Of a stretch of 64,000 bases of DNA, positions 1 to 8,878 are shown piece by piece. Origin of the DNA: Pirellulales bacterium. GTDB lineage: Bacteria > Planctomycetota > Planctomycetia > Pirellulales > JAEUIK01. The position numbers and the translations under genes were made by a program. The notes beneath the pieces were generated by a model. That model saw only the letters and a program-made list of their open reading frames with translations. It ran no database searches and was not told the origin of the DNA. Every line of letters begins with the position of its first letter. The first letter of the stretch is position 1. Location of the stretch: NCBI GenBank assembly GCA_019745975.1, contig JAIESQ010000060.1, forward strand, positions 16,457 through 80,456. Reading direction: 5' to 3'.

Positions 1-1130
1 CCGACGCGGCCGATCGCACCCAGCCCGATATCGTCATCGCACTGTTGTGGGTGGAAGCCGATTTGCTCGAACGCCTGGGCCGCGCCGAGGAGTCGGTCGC
101 GGTGATGGAGCGGATCGCGGCGCTCGAGCCGGGCGACACCGCGTCGCTCTTCACGCTGCTCGATCGCCTCAGCGATCGCAAGGCCTGGACGGTGATCGAT
201 GGGCTGGCCACGCGCCTGGCCGAGCGCTTTAATCAAGAGGCCGTGCTCGGCTACGCGCTGGCGGCCGCGCGTCGCAAGCAAGGAGACGAAACCCGAGCCA
301 AGGAAGCGGCCGATCGCGCGTTTGGTCTCAATCCCAACGAGGCCAACGCGCACCTGGAAGTCGCTCAGCACTTGCAGCGGCAGGGAGCCAGCGATTGGTC
401 GGAACGCGAGTTCCGCCACGTCATCCAGCTTGGTCCCCCTGAAGGAATCAACGCCATCTATGCTGGCACGCTGCTGGCCGACCTGCTCCACGACAAAGGT
501 GACGATGAGCAGGCGGCGCAGGTGCTCGAAACCACGCTAGCCAGCCTGGCGAAGGCGAACCAGGCGGGCGGCGACGCCGTCGATCCACGGGGTTTCTTGA
601 ACAAGCACGTCAATACCCGCTTCAACTACTATCGCGCCTGCCATCTCGCTAGTGTGCCCGACGAAGCCAAGCAGCTCGAGCACCTGCTCGAGGCAGCCAA
701 GCACGACCCGCAGGATGCCGATGTCTTGATCGCCTTGCACCGCCTGCAAAACCTCAGTCCCGAGCAGCGTCAGCAGACCGAGGGCTGGATCGCCAGCGCG
801 GCGGCCGAATTTCGCCGGCAGATCGCCGAGAATCCCGGCGATCCGCTCCCTTACAATCAGCTCGCCTGGCTGTTGAGCAACACCGACCGCGACCAGCAAG
901 AAGCGCTCAAGTGCTCGCTCGAGTCGCTCAAGCTGCGCCCCGATTCCGCCGGTTTCATGGACACGCTGGCGCGCTGCTACTTCGCGCTGAAGGACTACGA
1001 GCGGGCGGTCGAATGGCAAACCAAGGCGGTCGCCGGCGAGCCGCACTCGGGCCTCATGCGCCGGCAGCTCGAATTGTTCCAGAAGACGCTCGCCGAAAAA
1101 CAAGCCGAAGCTCCCGGCGACAAGTCTTGA
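1..1130 (+). CDS. TPR-repeat protein, 3' part (5' end outside window)
   Basis: The frame is open from base 3, so the gene enters from upstream; the first in-window start-like codon (TTG at 45) is probably internal. The roughly 375 visible residues are alpha-helical and Ala/Glu/Arg-rich with recurring TPR-like 34-residue units, such as the stretch containing LGYALAAARRKQGD, one containing NPNEANAHLEVAQHLQRQG, and near the end LARCYFALKDYERAVEWQTKAV. TPR arrays are protein-interaction scaffolds; the partner cannot be read here. No catalytic motif is visible. The protein ends with a charged tail 64 bp before an alpha/beta hydrolase gene on the same strand, so the two could be co-transcribed. Confidence 0.85.
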   Translation, partial: DAADRTQPDIVIALLWVEADLLERLGRAEESVAVMERIAALEPGDTASLFTLLDRLSDRKAWTVIDGLATRLAERFNQEAVLGYALAAARRKQGDETRAKEAADRAFGLNPNEANAHLEVAQHLQRQGASDWSEREFRHVIQLGPPEGINAIYAGTLLADLLHDKGDDEQAAQVLETTLASLAKANQAGGDAVDPRGFLNKHVNTRFNYYRACHLASVPDEAKQLEHLLEAAKHDPQDADVLIALHRLQNLSPEQRQQTEGWIASAAAEFRRQIAENPGDPLPYNQLAWLLSNTDRDQQEALKCSLESLKLRPDSAGFMDTLARCYFALKDYERAVEWQTKAVAGEPHSGLMRRQLELFQKTLAEKQAEAPGDKS

Positions 1131-1194
1131 GGTCGCGCTGCCTCGCGCGATCCGCTCGCCCTAACTTTCCACTCCGTTCGGGAGCTCGTTAACG

Positions 1195-2001
1195 ATGGTT
1201 CGCAAGCTGCGCGCCGGCGATGTTGAATTGGCCCTTCACGATCAGGGCTCCGGTCCACCGATCCTGTTTGTGCACGGCTTTCCGCTCGATCATTCGATGT
1301 GGCGCGGGCAGCTCGCCGCGAGCCCGCTTGCCGGCCGCTTTCGCCTCATCGCCCCCGACCTGCGCGGCTTCGGCTCCAGTAGCGTCACGCCTGGAACCGT
1401 GGGGATGCACGAGATGGCCGACGACCTGGCGGCGCTACTCGACACACTCCAGATCAGAGAGCCCGTCGTCTTCGTTGGCTTGTCGATGGGCGGTTACGTG
1501 GCCTGGCGATTCTGGGAGCGGCACGCCCACCGCGTGCGTGCCTTGGTACTCTGCGATACGCGCAGCGCGCCCGACACGCCGGAAGCCGCCCAGGGTCGAC
1601 GGCAATTTGCCGCGAGCGTGCTGGCCGAAGGAACGGCGCCCGTCGCGACGGCGATGTTGCCCAAGCTGTTCGCCGAGCAAACCGCGACCCGCCAGCCGGA
1701 AATCGTGCAAGCGATGGAAGATGTTATCGTGCGCACCGCGCCGGAGGGGATCGCCGCGGCGCTGCGCGGCATGGCCGAGCGCCCTGACGCCACGCCGCTC
1801 TTGGCGACAATTCGTGTGCCCACGCTGGTCTTGGTAGGCGAGCACGACGCGATTTCGCCGCCGGCCGAGATGCGCAAAATCGCCGACGGCATCGCAGGAG
1901 CGCAATTCGTCGAAGTGCCCGACGCGGGTCACATGGCTCCACTGGAGAACGCCGCCGCGGTCAATGCGGCGCTCGTGAACTTCTTAGAAGCCCCGGTGTG
2001 A
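1195..2001 (+). CDS. alpha/beta-fold hydrolase
   Basis: This 268-residue protein starts at ATG 1195. It has the order expected of an alpha/beta hydrolase: oxyanion-hole HGFP at residues 27-30, nucleophile elbow GLSMGG with Ser97, acidic residue in VGEHDAISP (Asp218) and catalytic His in DAGHMAPLE (His246). The spacing is typical of the 260-280 residue esterase/lactonase/haloperoxidase-like group (3-oxoadipate enol-lactonase and relatives). No signal peptide is seen, so it is probably cytoplasmic. The substrate cannot be assigned, because family members share the triad and differ mainly in the cap region (about residues 120-190). It converges with the DUF2617-like gene 32 bp downstream. Confidence 0.9.
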   Translation: MVRKLRAGDVELALHDQGSGPPILFVHGFPLDHSMWRGQLAASPLAGRFRLIAPDLRGFGSSSVTPGTVGMHEMADDLAALLDTLQIREPVVFVGLSMGGYVAWRFWERHAHRVRALVLCDTRSAPDTPEAAQGRRQFAASVLAEGTAPVATAMLPKLFAEQTATRQPEIVQAMEDVIVRTAPEGIAAALRGMAERPDATPLLATIRVPTLVLVGEHDAISPPAEMRKIADGIAGAQFVEVPDAGHMAPLENAAAVNAALVNFLEAPV

Positions 2002-2033
2002 GCTCAGGGTTGCCGCCCGAAGGCACGCGACGG

Positions 2034-2573
2034 CTACGGCACTTCATACAGCGATTGGCTTTTCACGATCGCGTAATCGTCGGGAAACGTGTGAAACGCC
2101 TGCACCAGCAGGCAGCGCGATCGCGTCTCGACGTTCACGTACGACAGCGCCCCGACGGCCAACCGTCCGCTCGACGCAAACGTGTGCAACATCCCTTGCC
2201 GCTGCCCGTCGAGCGACAGCTCCTGCTGGAACGTCCAAAATACCTCGGGGTCGACCGATTCGAGTTGAAAGCTCACCTGGTAGACCGCGCCACCCCGGCA
2301 GGTGATGCGCTCATTGCGCAGGCCGCGCAGCTTAGCCGACAGCAATCGCCGTTTCTGTGGCAGTGGTTGGCCCGCGGCGGCGGCCACCTCGGTCAAGGTC
2401 AGGCCGTGGTAGCGCCACGTCACCACGTGCCCCGCCGAAGTGATGTCGATCTTGGCCTCGTACTCGCCGCGACGAACCGTGCGTGTCTCGTGCACCTGAA
2501 ACAGCTCGGGGTGCAAGGCTCGCCCATAAAGCTGAAAGACAAGCTCATTGACTTTCGGTCGGACAGTCAGCAC
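2034..2573 (-). CDS. conserved protein, probably DUF2617 family
   Basis: This 179-residue protein reads from a GTG start at 2573, with a purine-rich AGGGGA about nine bases upstream. The opening RPKVNELVFQLYGRALHPELF and the later TSAGHVVTWRYHGLTLTEV recall planctomycete proteins annotated as DUF2617, whose function is unknown. It has no signal peptide, no membrane segment and no recognisable catalytic motif; the predicted character is beta-rich. The family assignment is from memory of the sequence type and should be confirmed by a profile search. It lies between a convergent hydrolase gene and an upstream peptidase gene on the same strand. Confidence 0.75.
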   Translation of the reverse strand: MLTVRPKVNELVFQLYGRALHPELFQVHETRTVRRGEYEAKIDITSAGHVVTWRYHGLTLTEVAAAAGQPLPQKRRLLSAKLRGLRNERITCRGGAVYQVSFQLESVDPEVFWTFQQELSLDGQRQGMLHTFASSGRLAVGALSYVNVETRSRCLLVQAFHTFPDDYAIVKSQSLYEVP

Positions 2574-2916
2574 GGCGGGATGTCCCCTGTGGGTTCTGAG
2601 GATGGTCGAATTCGTCGTGGCGGGAGTTTGCAGGCGGTCGCAGCACCGCGGCTCGGCATGCGAGCTGCCCGCTCGATCGGGTCCCCGTTGGGTCCGACTG
2701 CCACATTATAAAATCGCAGCGGCGTGGCACAAAGAGAGTTTCAAGAGGTCGCCGACGCGAAATGAAACTGCCTCTTGACAAACCAAGCGCGGTCGACTGC
2801 GGAAGTGCTAGCGACGCGCCGGCCCCGGCGACAACTTCGCGACACGACGGGTTTCTGCCCTCGCGGCCGATAGCGATCGTGCGCTCGCGTCCCATGCCCT
2901 GCCGGCCAACGAACCG
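2574..2916. other. spacer without recognisable gene
   Basis: The 343-bp spacer between two minus-strand genes has short overlapping open frames on both strands, none with a convincing start or composition. A minus-strand TATAAT reads at 2710-2705, with TTGTGC 16 bases upstream (2732-2727). This could drive the DUF2617-like gene with a leader of about 125 nt. The -35 match is weak. Confidence 0.35.
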
Positions 2917-4446
2917 CTATTGACCCGCGGCTTCCTTCGCGGGCGGCTCAGGCAGAATCGACCGGGCCTCCGACTTCGTCAGCGCCTGGTAACGCGCGAT
3001 GGCGTCGGGCGCGGCCAGGCTCGGCAGATTCGCCGCCAGCGCCACGCTCTCGGCGACGTAAACAAACCGCTGCGTCTTCACCCATTTGCGCTCCAGGTCA
3101 AGCGCTTCATCGGCCAGCCGCGCGATCTCGTCGTGCAACCGCTGGCAATCGCTCCACTTCGCGTGCGATTGGATTGCGGCGATCACCGCGTCCGGCTCGC
3201 TGGAAAGCACTTCCTGAACTTTGGCGTGCCAGCGATTCTCGAGTTCGGGCCAGCGCTGCTTGAGCAGATTCACGATCTCGCCGGCCGCGGCGCGGAATTC
3301 CTTGTTCTTCTCTCCCTTGCCCTTTTCCACTTCGCCTTTTTGCTTCTTAAACTGCTCGCCCAGTTCGCGCGCCGCTTTGGCGCGCTCGTTCCCCTCGAGC
3401 GCGAGCTTGGCCGAAAGCCCTTCGAGCACTGCCCGCTCGCACGGCGCGGCCAACGCCAGCAGTTTTTCGTACGTCGTGTCGGGCGTGATCAGATCGGGGT
3501 TCTTGTCGTCCTTCGTTTTGCTGAACGCCCGCAGCAAAGCGTCGGAAGTCTTGATCGAAATGTCGATCGTGTCCGATTCCAACAGCGAGTAGGCATGCGC
3601 TTCGGCCAGCGACGTCCGCCCGTCGCCATCGTAGTCGGGTCGCTCGAGCGGCTTGCCGGTTCGGCTTTGACCTGCCAGCGCCGCCCAGAAGAAGCTGCTG
3701 TATTCCTGATAGTTATCCTCGTCGATGTCGGCCGTGCAGCCAGCCGCGACACGATCGGGCACCGTTGCGAAGAAGCCGCAGCGATCGGCCGGGCTCACGC
3801 TGTGCTTGCTGTTGCCTTGCTGAAAAATCGTGTTGGCAAACCCGCCCGAGTAGCACTGCACCATGACCATCACGACGGGCAGAGTTTGCGGCAGCTTGTC
3901 GAGCTGCGCGACGAGCTCTTCGACCGTCATCTTCTCTTTGTTCCAGAGATGGATGATGTTGTGCTGGATTTCGTTCCCCTTGCCGCCGTGCCCCGTGAAA
4001 TAAATGAACAGCCGATCCTGGTCGTTAAGCTGCGGGCCGATTTCGCTGAACCAGCGCTCGATGCTGGCGCGCGTGGCGGGTCCGCGCACCGCCGGCACCA
4101 GGTGCGAGCGGAACTGGTCGCGCAGGCCGTCTTCTTGATTGAACAGCCGCGCCAGCCAAAGATTGGCTTCCGGCGGCGCGTAGGCGGGGTCGTCGAACTG
4201 CAAGTCGCGGCCGGGGTCGTCGCCATCGCTGAACAACACGTCGTGGCGCTCGAATGCCAGTCCCAGCTCGACGAGCACGCGCTGGAAGAACAACACGTTC
4301 TTCTCCAGCGAGACTTGGTTGCCCGGCGGCGAGTTCCCCCCGCCGATCGTGAGAAAGTAGTCCTTGGCCCGCACACCGGCCGGAGCCAGCATCACGAAGG
4401 CCAGCACGGCGCGGCAAGCCCGAGTCGAAAGCATCATCGTAGCCAT
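2917..4446 (-). CDS. secreted caspase/legumain-fold (clan CD) cysteine peptidase
   Basis: I place the start at ATG 4446 because the next residues form a signal peptide (hydrophobic core AVLAFVMLAPAG, cleavage after VRA); the longer frame from 4524 adds no recognisable sequence. The mature protein carries a clan-CD dyad: YFTGHGGKG with His153 after a hydrophobic strand, and VMVQCYSGGF with Cys198 after the next strand. These match peptidase families C13/C14 (legumain, metacaspase-like). The C-terminal 200 residues are Lys/Glu-rich and helical. Length is about 509 residues. It is likely exported and periplasmic. Substrate specificity cannot be inferred. It is divergent from the radical SAM gene. 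Confidence 0.85.
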   Translation of the reverse strand: MATMMLSTRACRAVLAFVMLAPAGVRAKDYFLTIGGGNSPPGNQVSLEKNVLFFQRVLVELGLAFERHDVLFSDGDDPGRDLQFDDPAYAPPEANLWLARLFNQEDGLRDQFRSHLVPAVRGPATRASIERWFSEIGPQLNDQDRLFIYFTGHGGKGNEIQHNIIHLWNKEKMTVEELVAQLDKLPQTLPVVMVMVQCYSGGFANTIFQQGNSKHSVSPADRCGFFATVPDRVAAGCTADIDEDNYQEYSSFFWAALAGQSRTGKPLERPDYDGDGRTSLAEAHAYSLLESDTIDISIKTSDALLRAFSKTKDDKNPDLITPDTTYEKLLALAAPCERAVLEGLSAKLALEGNERAKAARELGEQFKKQKGEVEKGKGEKNKEFRAAAGEIVNLLKQRWPELENRWHAKVQEVLSSEPDAVIAAIQSHAKWSDCQRLHDEIARLADEALDLERKWVKTQRFVYVAESVALAANLPSLAAPDAIARYQALTKSEARSILPEPPAKEAAGQ

Positions 4447-4670
4447 CTCGAAACATGGCCCAAGGGCGCGGCCGGGCGCGAGCGATAGCGGGTTCCCGGC
4501 CATCAGAAAGTACCTTGGGAACACTACCCGCCCCCGCCACGCCGGTCAACAAAATGGCCGCTTCGGGGGAACTCCCGCACCGGGTGATTGCTAAACTGTA
4601 TGGATCGTGTCGAACTGGCCGGCAGGCTGGCCAGGTCGAATTCGCTTCAAGTCGTCGAGCCCTGCAAGCG

Positions 4671-5774
4671 ATGGCCAAGCCTCCGCGAAACTTCGTCGGC
4701 CGGGGTTCACAGGTCCGGCCCGACAATCGCTTCGAACGTGACCGGCTGGAGGCGAGCGAATCTCAGGAAGAGGCCGTCGCCGACGAATCCGCGGCCGCCG
4801 TTGACGTCTGCGGCGACGAACGTCGCCGGCTGCCGACGCAGTTCTTCGCCGACGAGTCGCAGTCGATCCTCGCCTCGAACGACAGCCCCGACGTCGGCTT
4901 CCGCTGGAGCGTGAATCCCTACCGCGGCTGCGAGCATGGCTGTGCCTACTGCTACGCGCGCCCCACGCACGAATACCTGGGCTTCGATTCGGGGCTCGAC
5001 TTCGAAACCCGCATCATGGTCAAGCACCGCGCTCCCGAGCTCTTGCGCGCGGCGCTCGCGCGGCCCGCTTGGCGCGGCGAGTTGATCGCCTTCTCGGGCG
5101 TGACCGATTGCTATCAGCCGGCCGAACGCGAGTATCGCCTCACGCGCGCTTGCCTGCAGATTTGTGCTGAGTCGCGCCAGTGCCTGACGATCGTCACGAA
5201 GAACGCCCTGGTGACGCGCGACATCGACATTTTGGCGCCGCTGGCCTCCGAGCGCGTGGCCGACGTGAATATCAGCCTGACGACGCTCGACGCCAACCTC
5301 GCTCGGCGGCTCGAACCGCGCACCAGCCCACCGGTCAAACGGCTCGAAGCGATCGGCCAACTGGCGGCGGCCGGCATCGCCGTGCGCGCGCTCCTGGCGC
5401 CGATCATCCCCGGGTTGAACGACGAGGAGATTCCGGCCATCCTCGCGGCGGCGCGCGACGCTGGAGCGACCGCCGCTTCCTATGTCCTGTTGCGTCTGCC
5501 GCACGGCGTGCGACCGATCTTTCTCGATTGGCTCGAGCGCAATGTCCCCGACAAGCGGCCCCGCATCGAGGCCCGCATCCGCGACACCCGCGCCGGCAAC
5601 CTGACCGATTCGCAATTCGGCCGCCGGCACCGCGGACAGGGTTTCTATGCCGATCAGATCGCGGCGACGTTTCGGGTCTTTTCGCAAAAGCTCCGGCTCG
5701 ATCGCGGCATGTCAGCACTCGACGAGTCGCGGTTTACGCCGCCCAGCACAGGTGGGCAATTGCGGCTGTTCTAG
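4671..5774 (+). CDS. PA0069/Rv2578c-family radical SAM protein
   Basis: The start at ATG 4671 gives MAKPPRNF, which fits the family N-terminus; the frame is open further upstream but overlaps the divergent peptidase gene. The radical SAM CX3CX2C motif is CEHGCAYC, with Cys87, Cys91 and Cys94, preceded by the family signature SVNPYRGC. Later RLPHGVRPIFLDWL and FGRRHRGQG also match this group. The protein should bind a [4Fe-4S] cluster and cleave S-adenosylmethionine; family members resemble spore photoproduct lyase-like repair enzymes but have no settled substrate. It has 367 residues, is cytoplasmic and appears monocistronic. Confidence 0.9.
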   Translation: MAKPPRNFVGRGSQVRPDNRFERDRLEASESQEEAVADESAAAVDVCGDERRRLPTQFFADESQSILASNDSPDVGFRWSVNPYRGCEHGCAYCYARPTHEYLGFDSGLDFETRIMVKHRAPELLRAALARPAWRGELIAFSGVTDCYQPAEREYRLTRACLQICAESRQCLTIVTKNALVTRDIDILAPLASERVADVNISLTTLDANLARRLEPRTSPPVKRLEAIGQLAAAGIAVRALLAPIIPGLNDEEIPAILAAARDAGATAASYVLLRLPHGVRPIFLDWLERNVPDKRPRIEARIRDTRAGNLTDSQFGRRHRGQGFYADQIAATFRVFSQKLRLDRGMSALDESRFTPPSTGGQLRLF

Positions 5775-5794
5775 ATTCGGCGTCAGAACTTAGT

Positions 5795-5822
5795 GGGTGC
5801 CACTGCTGGCTCGTCCAGCAGT
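5795..5822. repeat. family-A palindromic repeat, half copy
   Basis: The hairpin GGGTGCCACTGCTGGC/TCGTCCAGCAGTG lies just after the radical SAM gene. It matches one arm of the full elements at 41400-41529 and 58137-58272. It might act as a transcript 3' end, though no T-run follows. Confidence 0.7.
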
Positions 5823-5853
5823 GAGACGATCGGCTCGAGACTGGTAGGGGCTT

Positions 5854-6453
5854 CTACGCCTTCACGCCATCGTCGGCTAGGGCCGTCGCCAACGGCTCGC
5901 CCGTCGCGCCGGGCTGACCGAGTGCCGCCCGCGCGACCCAGCTACTGGCCAGTCGCGCGAATAACAAGGCAGCCAATGCCCTCAACAGAATTGTCAGCGC
6001 GAGAACCTGCCCCGTGGTATCGGCCAGCAGGCGATTGGCAAGCGCACCTTGTGCTCGCAGCAGCGGCCGCAGCAGCAACATGGCCGCGGCGCCGTAAGCC
6101 GTGATCGGACCGACAAACGCCATGGGCGTGACGACGACCGAAAACACCGCACGGCGCCACGCGCCGCGAATCCCCCGCCCGTTCAGGCAGCTTAGCGACA
6201 GCCACCACACGGCCGCCACGAACGGAAAGACGAGCATCATGGCGACGATCGCTTCCCACCCTTCCGACTGCAGGTAGAAATTGCGCAGCAGCATCGACGC
6301 GGCCGAGAACATCAAGAAGAAGTACGCCAGGTCCAGCACGGAGTATTGGCGATCAACCCGCTGCCGCTCGACCGAACGCAGCATCGGCGCCAAAACCCAG
6401 CGGGCGGTGACCGCCGTGACCGGAACCGAGAGAATGACCAGCAGAAACCACAT
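5854..6453 (-). CDS. multi-pass membrane protein of unknown function
   Basis: The 199-residue product has four or five hydrophobic segments: residues 1-20 (WFLLVILSVPVTAVTA), about 45-58, 68-86, 104-130 and 148-165. Arg-rich loops between segments suggest inner-membrane topology. I recognise no family motif or conserved polar residue in the membrane. The start ATG at 6453 is immediately followed by the first membrane segment. The C-terminal tail is soluble and low-complexity. It reads toward the radical SAM gene across a short spacer with a half repeat. Confidence 0.7.
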   Translation of the reverse strand: MWFLLVILSVPVTAVTARWVLAPMLRSVERQRVDRQYSVLDLAYFFLMFSAASMLLRNFYLQSEGWEAIVAMMLVFPFVAAVWWLSLSCLNGRGIRGAWRRAVFSVVVTPMAFVGPITAYGAAAMLLLRPLLRAQGALANRLLADTTGQVLALTILLRALAALLFARLASSWVARAALGQPGATGEPLATALADDGVKA

Positions 6454-6479
6454 CTGACGACAGCGTCGCGCGCCGCACG

Positions 6480-6506
6480 GTGTCCTAGAGCACAGTGTCC
6501 TAGAGC
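6480..6506. repeat. short tandem repeat GTGTCCTAGAGC
   Basis: Two copies of the 12-mer GTGTCCTAGAGC are separated by three bases, just upstream of the membrane-protein gene. Nothing indicates a function. Confidence 0.5.
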
Positions 6507-6602
6507 GAGGCCGATTCGTTACCGAAAGCCTACCCAGGCGCGCGACCGCAAGCCAGCGGACGCGGTGACGGAATTCAACCAGCGCAATGCGCAGGTCAAT
6601 CG

Positions 6603-6827
6603 TTAGGCGAACTCGACGTAGAACCGCGACTCCGAATCGTCGGCGCTGCGGCTCTCGCGCTCGGCGGGCGCATCTCGGCCGACGCGGGCGCTACGCGGCA
6701 ACACGGGTGGAGCCGCTTCTTCGACAAGTTCGAGTTCGACCTGGTCGTCGGTTACTCCCACAACTACCAGCTTGAGGTTGGGGGCAAATGAGAAGTGCTG
6801 GCCTTCGCGGAGCTTGATCCGTCGCAT
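6603..6827 (-). CDS. small protein with CsrA-like N-terminal segment
   Basis: I choose ATG 6827 because AGAAGGA lies about 11 bases upstream and the residues before it in the longer frame (to 6923) look random. The 74-residue product starts MRRIKLREGQHFSF and continues LKLVVVGVTDDQVELEL. This aligns by eye with the beta-strand pattern of the RNA-binding regulator CsrA (reference pattern RRPGEKI...VTVLEIRGDQVRLGI). The second half is a charged, Ser/Arg-rich linker ending in RFYVEFA. If the resemblance is real it could bind mRNA leaders. The similarity is short, so an unrelated small beta protein is also possible. Confidence 0.6.
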   Translation of the reverse strand: MRRIKLREGQHFSFAPNLKLVVVGVTDDQVELELVEEAAPPVLPRSARVGRDAPAERESRSADDSESRFYVEFA

Positions 6828-7216
6828 GATCGTGTCGATCCTTCTGGCGTGAACGTGAACGTGAAAACAAGAATGCTGGCTCGGGGCCATGGTTCGCTGG
6901 TTAGTCGCGCGCGACGCCACCAACTGTGCAGAACGGCAGCAGCGGTGGTCGGCCGAGCGCTAGTCTGCGCTCCCTGCTTCTTTGGCGCGCCACACAGAGC
7001 GAACCAGCAACCTCGAGAACTGTCGGCTGCTGGCTGCGGCGAAGCCCATCGCTCCCTCATGGGCGAACCGATCCTTGATTAGTTACCAAACGGCCCGAAA
7101 CCTGTCAAACGCCTGCTAGCATCGCCCAGCGCCAGCAGGATTCACCTGTCAGCGACCGGGAGATCGACTCCGTTTGCAGCGTGCGATGCCGCCGGGACGG
7201 CCGGGATCCTTGGCGA
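6828..7216. other. spacer without recognisable gene
   Basis: The 389-bp spacer lies between two minus-strand genes. Short frames on both strands have no start signal or family likeness. It probably holds the 5' region of the small CsrA-like gene. No clear repeat is seen. Confidence 0.4.
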
Positions 7217-8572
7217 CTAATTGAACCCCAGCCCTGGGCCGTCGAGCACGGCCGTCCCCACCGTGCCGTCAAGGATCTCAAACATGCTCGGGAACCGCTC
7301 GGCCCAACCCCGATTTCCAGCCGGGCAATACTGTCGGGCGTTCCCCTCGATCGCCGCGATCGTCGGCAGCCGCGCCGCCAGCGACGCCGAATGCAAGAAC
7401 GACGCCCCGGGACAAGTGAGATCCTGCACGCACAAAAACATCCCGTACTTCTGCGCGGCGGCCCCCATCAAGAGTGCCTCGGTGTGCCCCTTGCAGGCCT
7501 TCAACGCCACGCCCGAGTAGCCCAGTTCCCGCGCGGCCAGCAGGCTGTCGAAGTCAACCAGCGACTCATCGATCACCACGGGCTTCAACCGCGCCGCGCG
7601 GTGCATGTGGTTTTCGGGGTTCGCCCGCAGGTCGCGGTGCGTCGGCTGCTCGATGTATTGAATGCGGTCGAGCGCCAGCGGCGCGAGCTCATGGACCTTC
7701 GCAAGGAACTCGAGCACGTAGTCGACCGACGCGCACTTCTCGTTGAAGTCGACCGAGTATTGCCACTGCGCGCAGCCGCGGCGGGCCTGCGTGGCGCTGG
7801 CGACCCGTTCGACGGCGGCAACGCGCTCGGTGTCCCACTTCAAATCATCCCCCGCCAGCTTGATCTTCAGATGCGTCAGACCATCGGCCACGATCCAGTC
7901 TGCGAGTGTCTCGGGCAAGCCGTCGCCGACAGGCGTGGCGACGTCGGCAGGCGCCAAGGGATCGAGCGCGCCGACGAGATGATAAAGCGGTAAACTCGGC
8001 TTTGGCTGGCGCGTGGTGTATTCATCGAGATACTCGCCACGGAAGTCCGGCCCGAGATACGCTTCCAAATCGCGATCGACAAACTCGCGGCCGAGCAGGT
8101 TGTAAGAATTGACTCCCAAGGCAATGCCCTGGGCATCGTGCAGCGCGGCCTCAAGCGGGCTGGCCGCCAGAAGCTGCGCGAGCTTCGGGATCGCTTCGGC
8201 CAACTGCAGCTCGCCGCGGACCTGCTCGGCAAGTTCGTCGTGCCGCTCGGCCAGAAGCTGCGTGATGTCGAGCGGGTGCCCCGCTTCGTCGCAGCGCCGG
8301 GCGTCGTCGACCGTCAGTTCGGCCAGTCGCTGGATTGCCGCCAAGGTTGCCTCCGGCGGGAGCACCTTCGAAGGCCAGGCCCACACGTTCCCCAGCGGCA
8401 TCGACCCGCGACCCAGGCCGCGGCGGCCGCCGAGGGTTTCAACTTCCACGTCGACGTGCCAGAGCAGCGCGTCGGTCACTACGCGCCCGCCAAATTTGAT
8501 CGGCGTGCGGTAGCCGATGCGCTCCGATCGGCTATCGACGCGGCGGATGCGAATGTCAGTCGGGCGGGGCAT
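7217..8572 (-). CDS. enolase-superfamily (mandelate racemase/muconate lactonizing type) enzyme
   Basis: This 451-residue protein has the mandelate racemase/MLE layout: an N-terminal capping domain and a barrel with LKIKL (Lys236, Lys238), metal ligands in SVDFNEK (Asp275), YIEQPT (Glu308) and VIDESL (Asp335), then LKACKG (Lys358/Lys361). The superfamily forms a metal-stabilised enolate after proton abstraction alpha to a carboxylate. The product could be a dehydratase, racemase or epimerase on a sugar acid or amino acid derivative; the specificity loop (residues 15-60) gives no clear match. It is somewhat longer than the usual 360-400 residues because of an insert around residues 160-220. No signal peptide is seen. 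It is apparently monocistronic. Confidence 0.88.
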   Translation of the reverse strand: MPRPTDIRIRRVDSRSERIGYRTPIKFGGRVVTDALLWHVDVEVETLGGRRGLGRGSMPLGNVWAWPSKVLPPEATLAAIQRLAELTVDDARRCDEAGHPLDITQLLAERHDELAEQVRGELQLAEAIPKLAQLLAASPLEAALHDAQGIALGVNSYNLLGREFVDRDLEAYLGPDFRGEYLDEYTTRQPKPSLPLYHLVGALDPLAPADVATPVGDGLPETLADWIVADGLTHLKIKLAGDDLKWDTERVAAVERVASATQARRGCAQWQYSVDFNEKCASVDYVLEFLAKVHELAPLALDRIQYIEQPTHRDLRANPENHMHRAARLKPVVIDESLVDFDSLLAARELGYSGVALKACKGHTEALLMGAAAQKYGMFLCVQDLTCPGASFLHSASLAARLPTIAAIEGNARQYCPAGNRGWAERFPSMFEILDGTVGTAVLDGPGLGFN

Positions 8573-8878
8573 GCGATCGTGCGATCCGGAGTACGACTTC
8601 CCAACAAGACTGGCCGGCCGGCGCTTGGCGACCTTCGCACGATTCTAGCGTGACGAATCCGGCCGCGCCAGAAATACTCGTAGCACCGCGCTTGGTTTGC
8701 CACTCGTCGACAAACCGGATACGATGCGATTCTGTTGCCGATTCCCAACGCTGGTCAGCACTTCTTGTCACGACCACGTTTGGGGGCAACTCCACGCTCG
8801 GGCGAGCGAGTTTTCTGGCTGGTACGCAAGGTTGGCAGGCTGGGCGTTCAAGCGCAGCGTAACCAGGGGACAAGCGAG
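8573..8878. other. divergent intergenic region
   Basis: The 306-bp region separates the divergent enolase-superfamily gene and the nuclease/thioredoxin fusion. It contains one promoter candidate on the plus strand (8697-8725) and no repeat or RNA gene that I can recognise. Confidence 0.5.
8697..8725 (+). promoter_or_regulatory. candidate sigma70-type promoter
   Basis: TTGCCA at 8697-8702 and TACGAT at 8720-8725 are separated by exactly 17 bases. This would give a leader of about 145 nt before the ATG at 8879, where AGGGGA forms the ribosome site. Confidence 0.4.

Noticed and set aside
2920..4488. 522-codon plus-strand frame
   Set aside because: It lies antisense to the peptidase gene, which has a signal peptide and catalytic dyad. 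The frame is an artefact of high GC at third codon positions.
5795..5822. Rho-independent terminator
   Set aside because: The hairpin has no downstream T-run and is a copy of a dispersed repeat.
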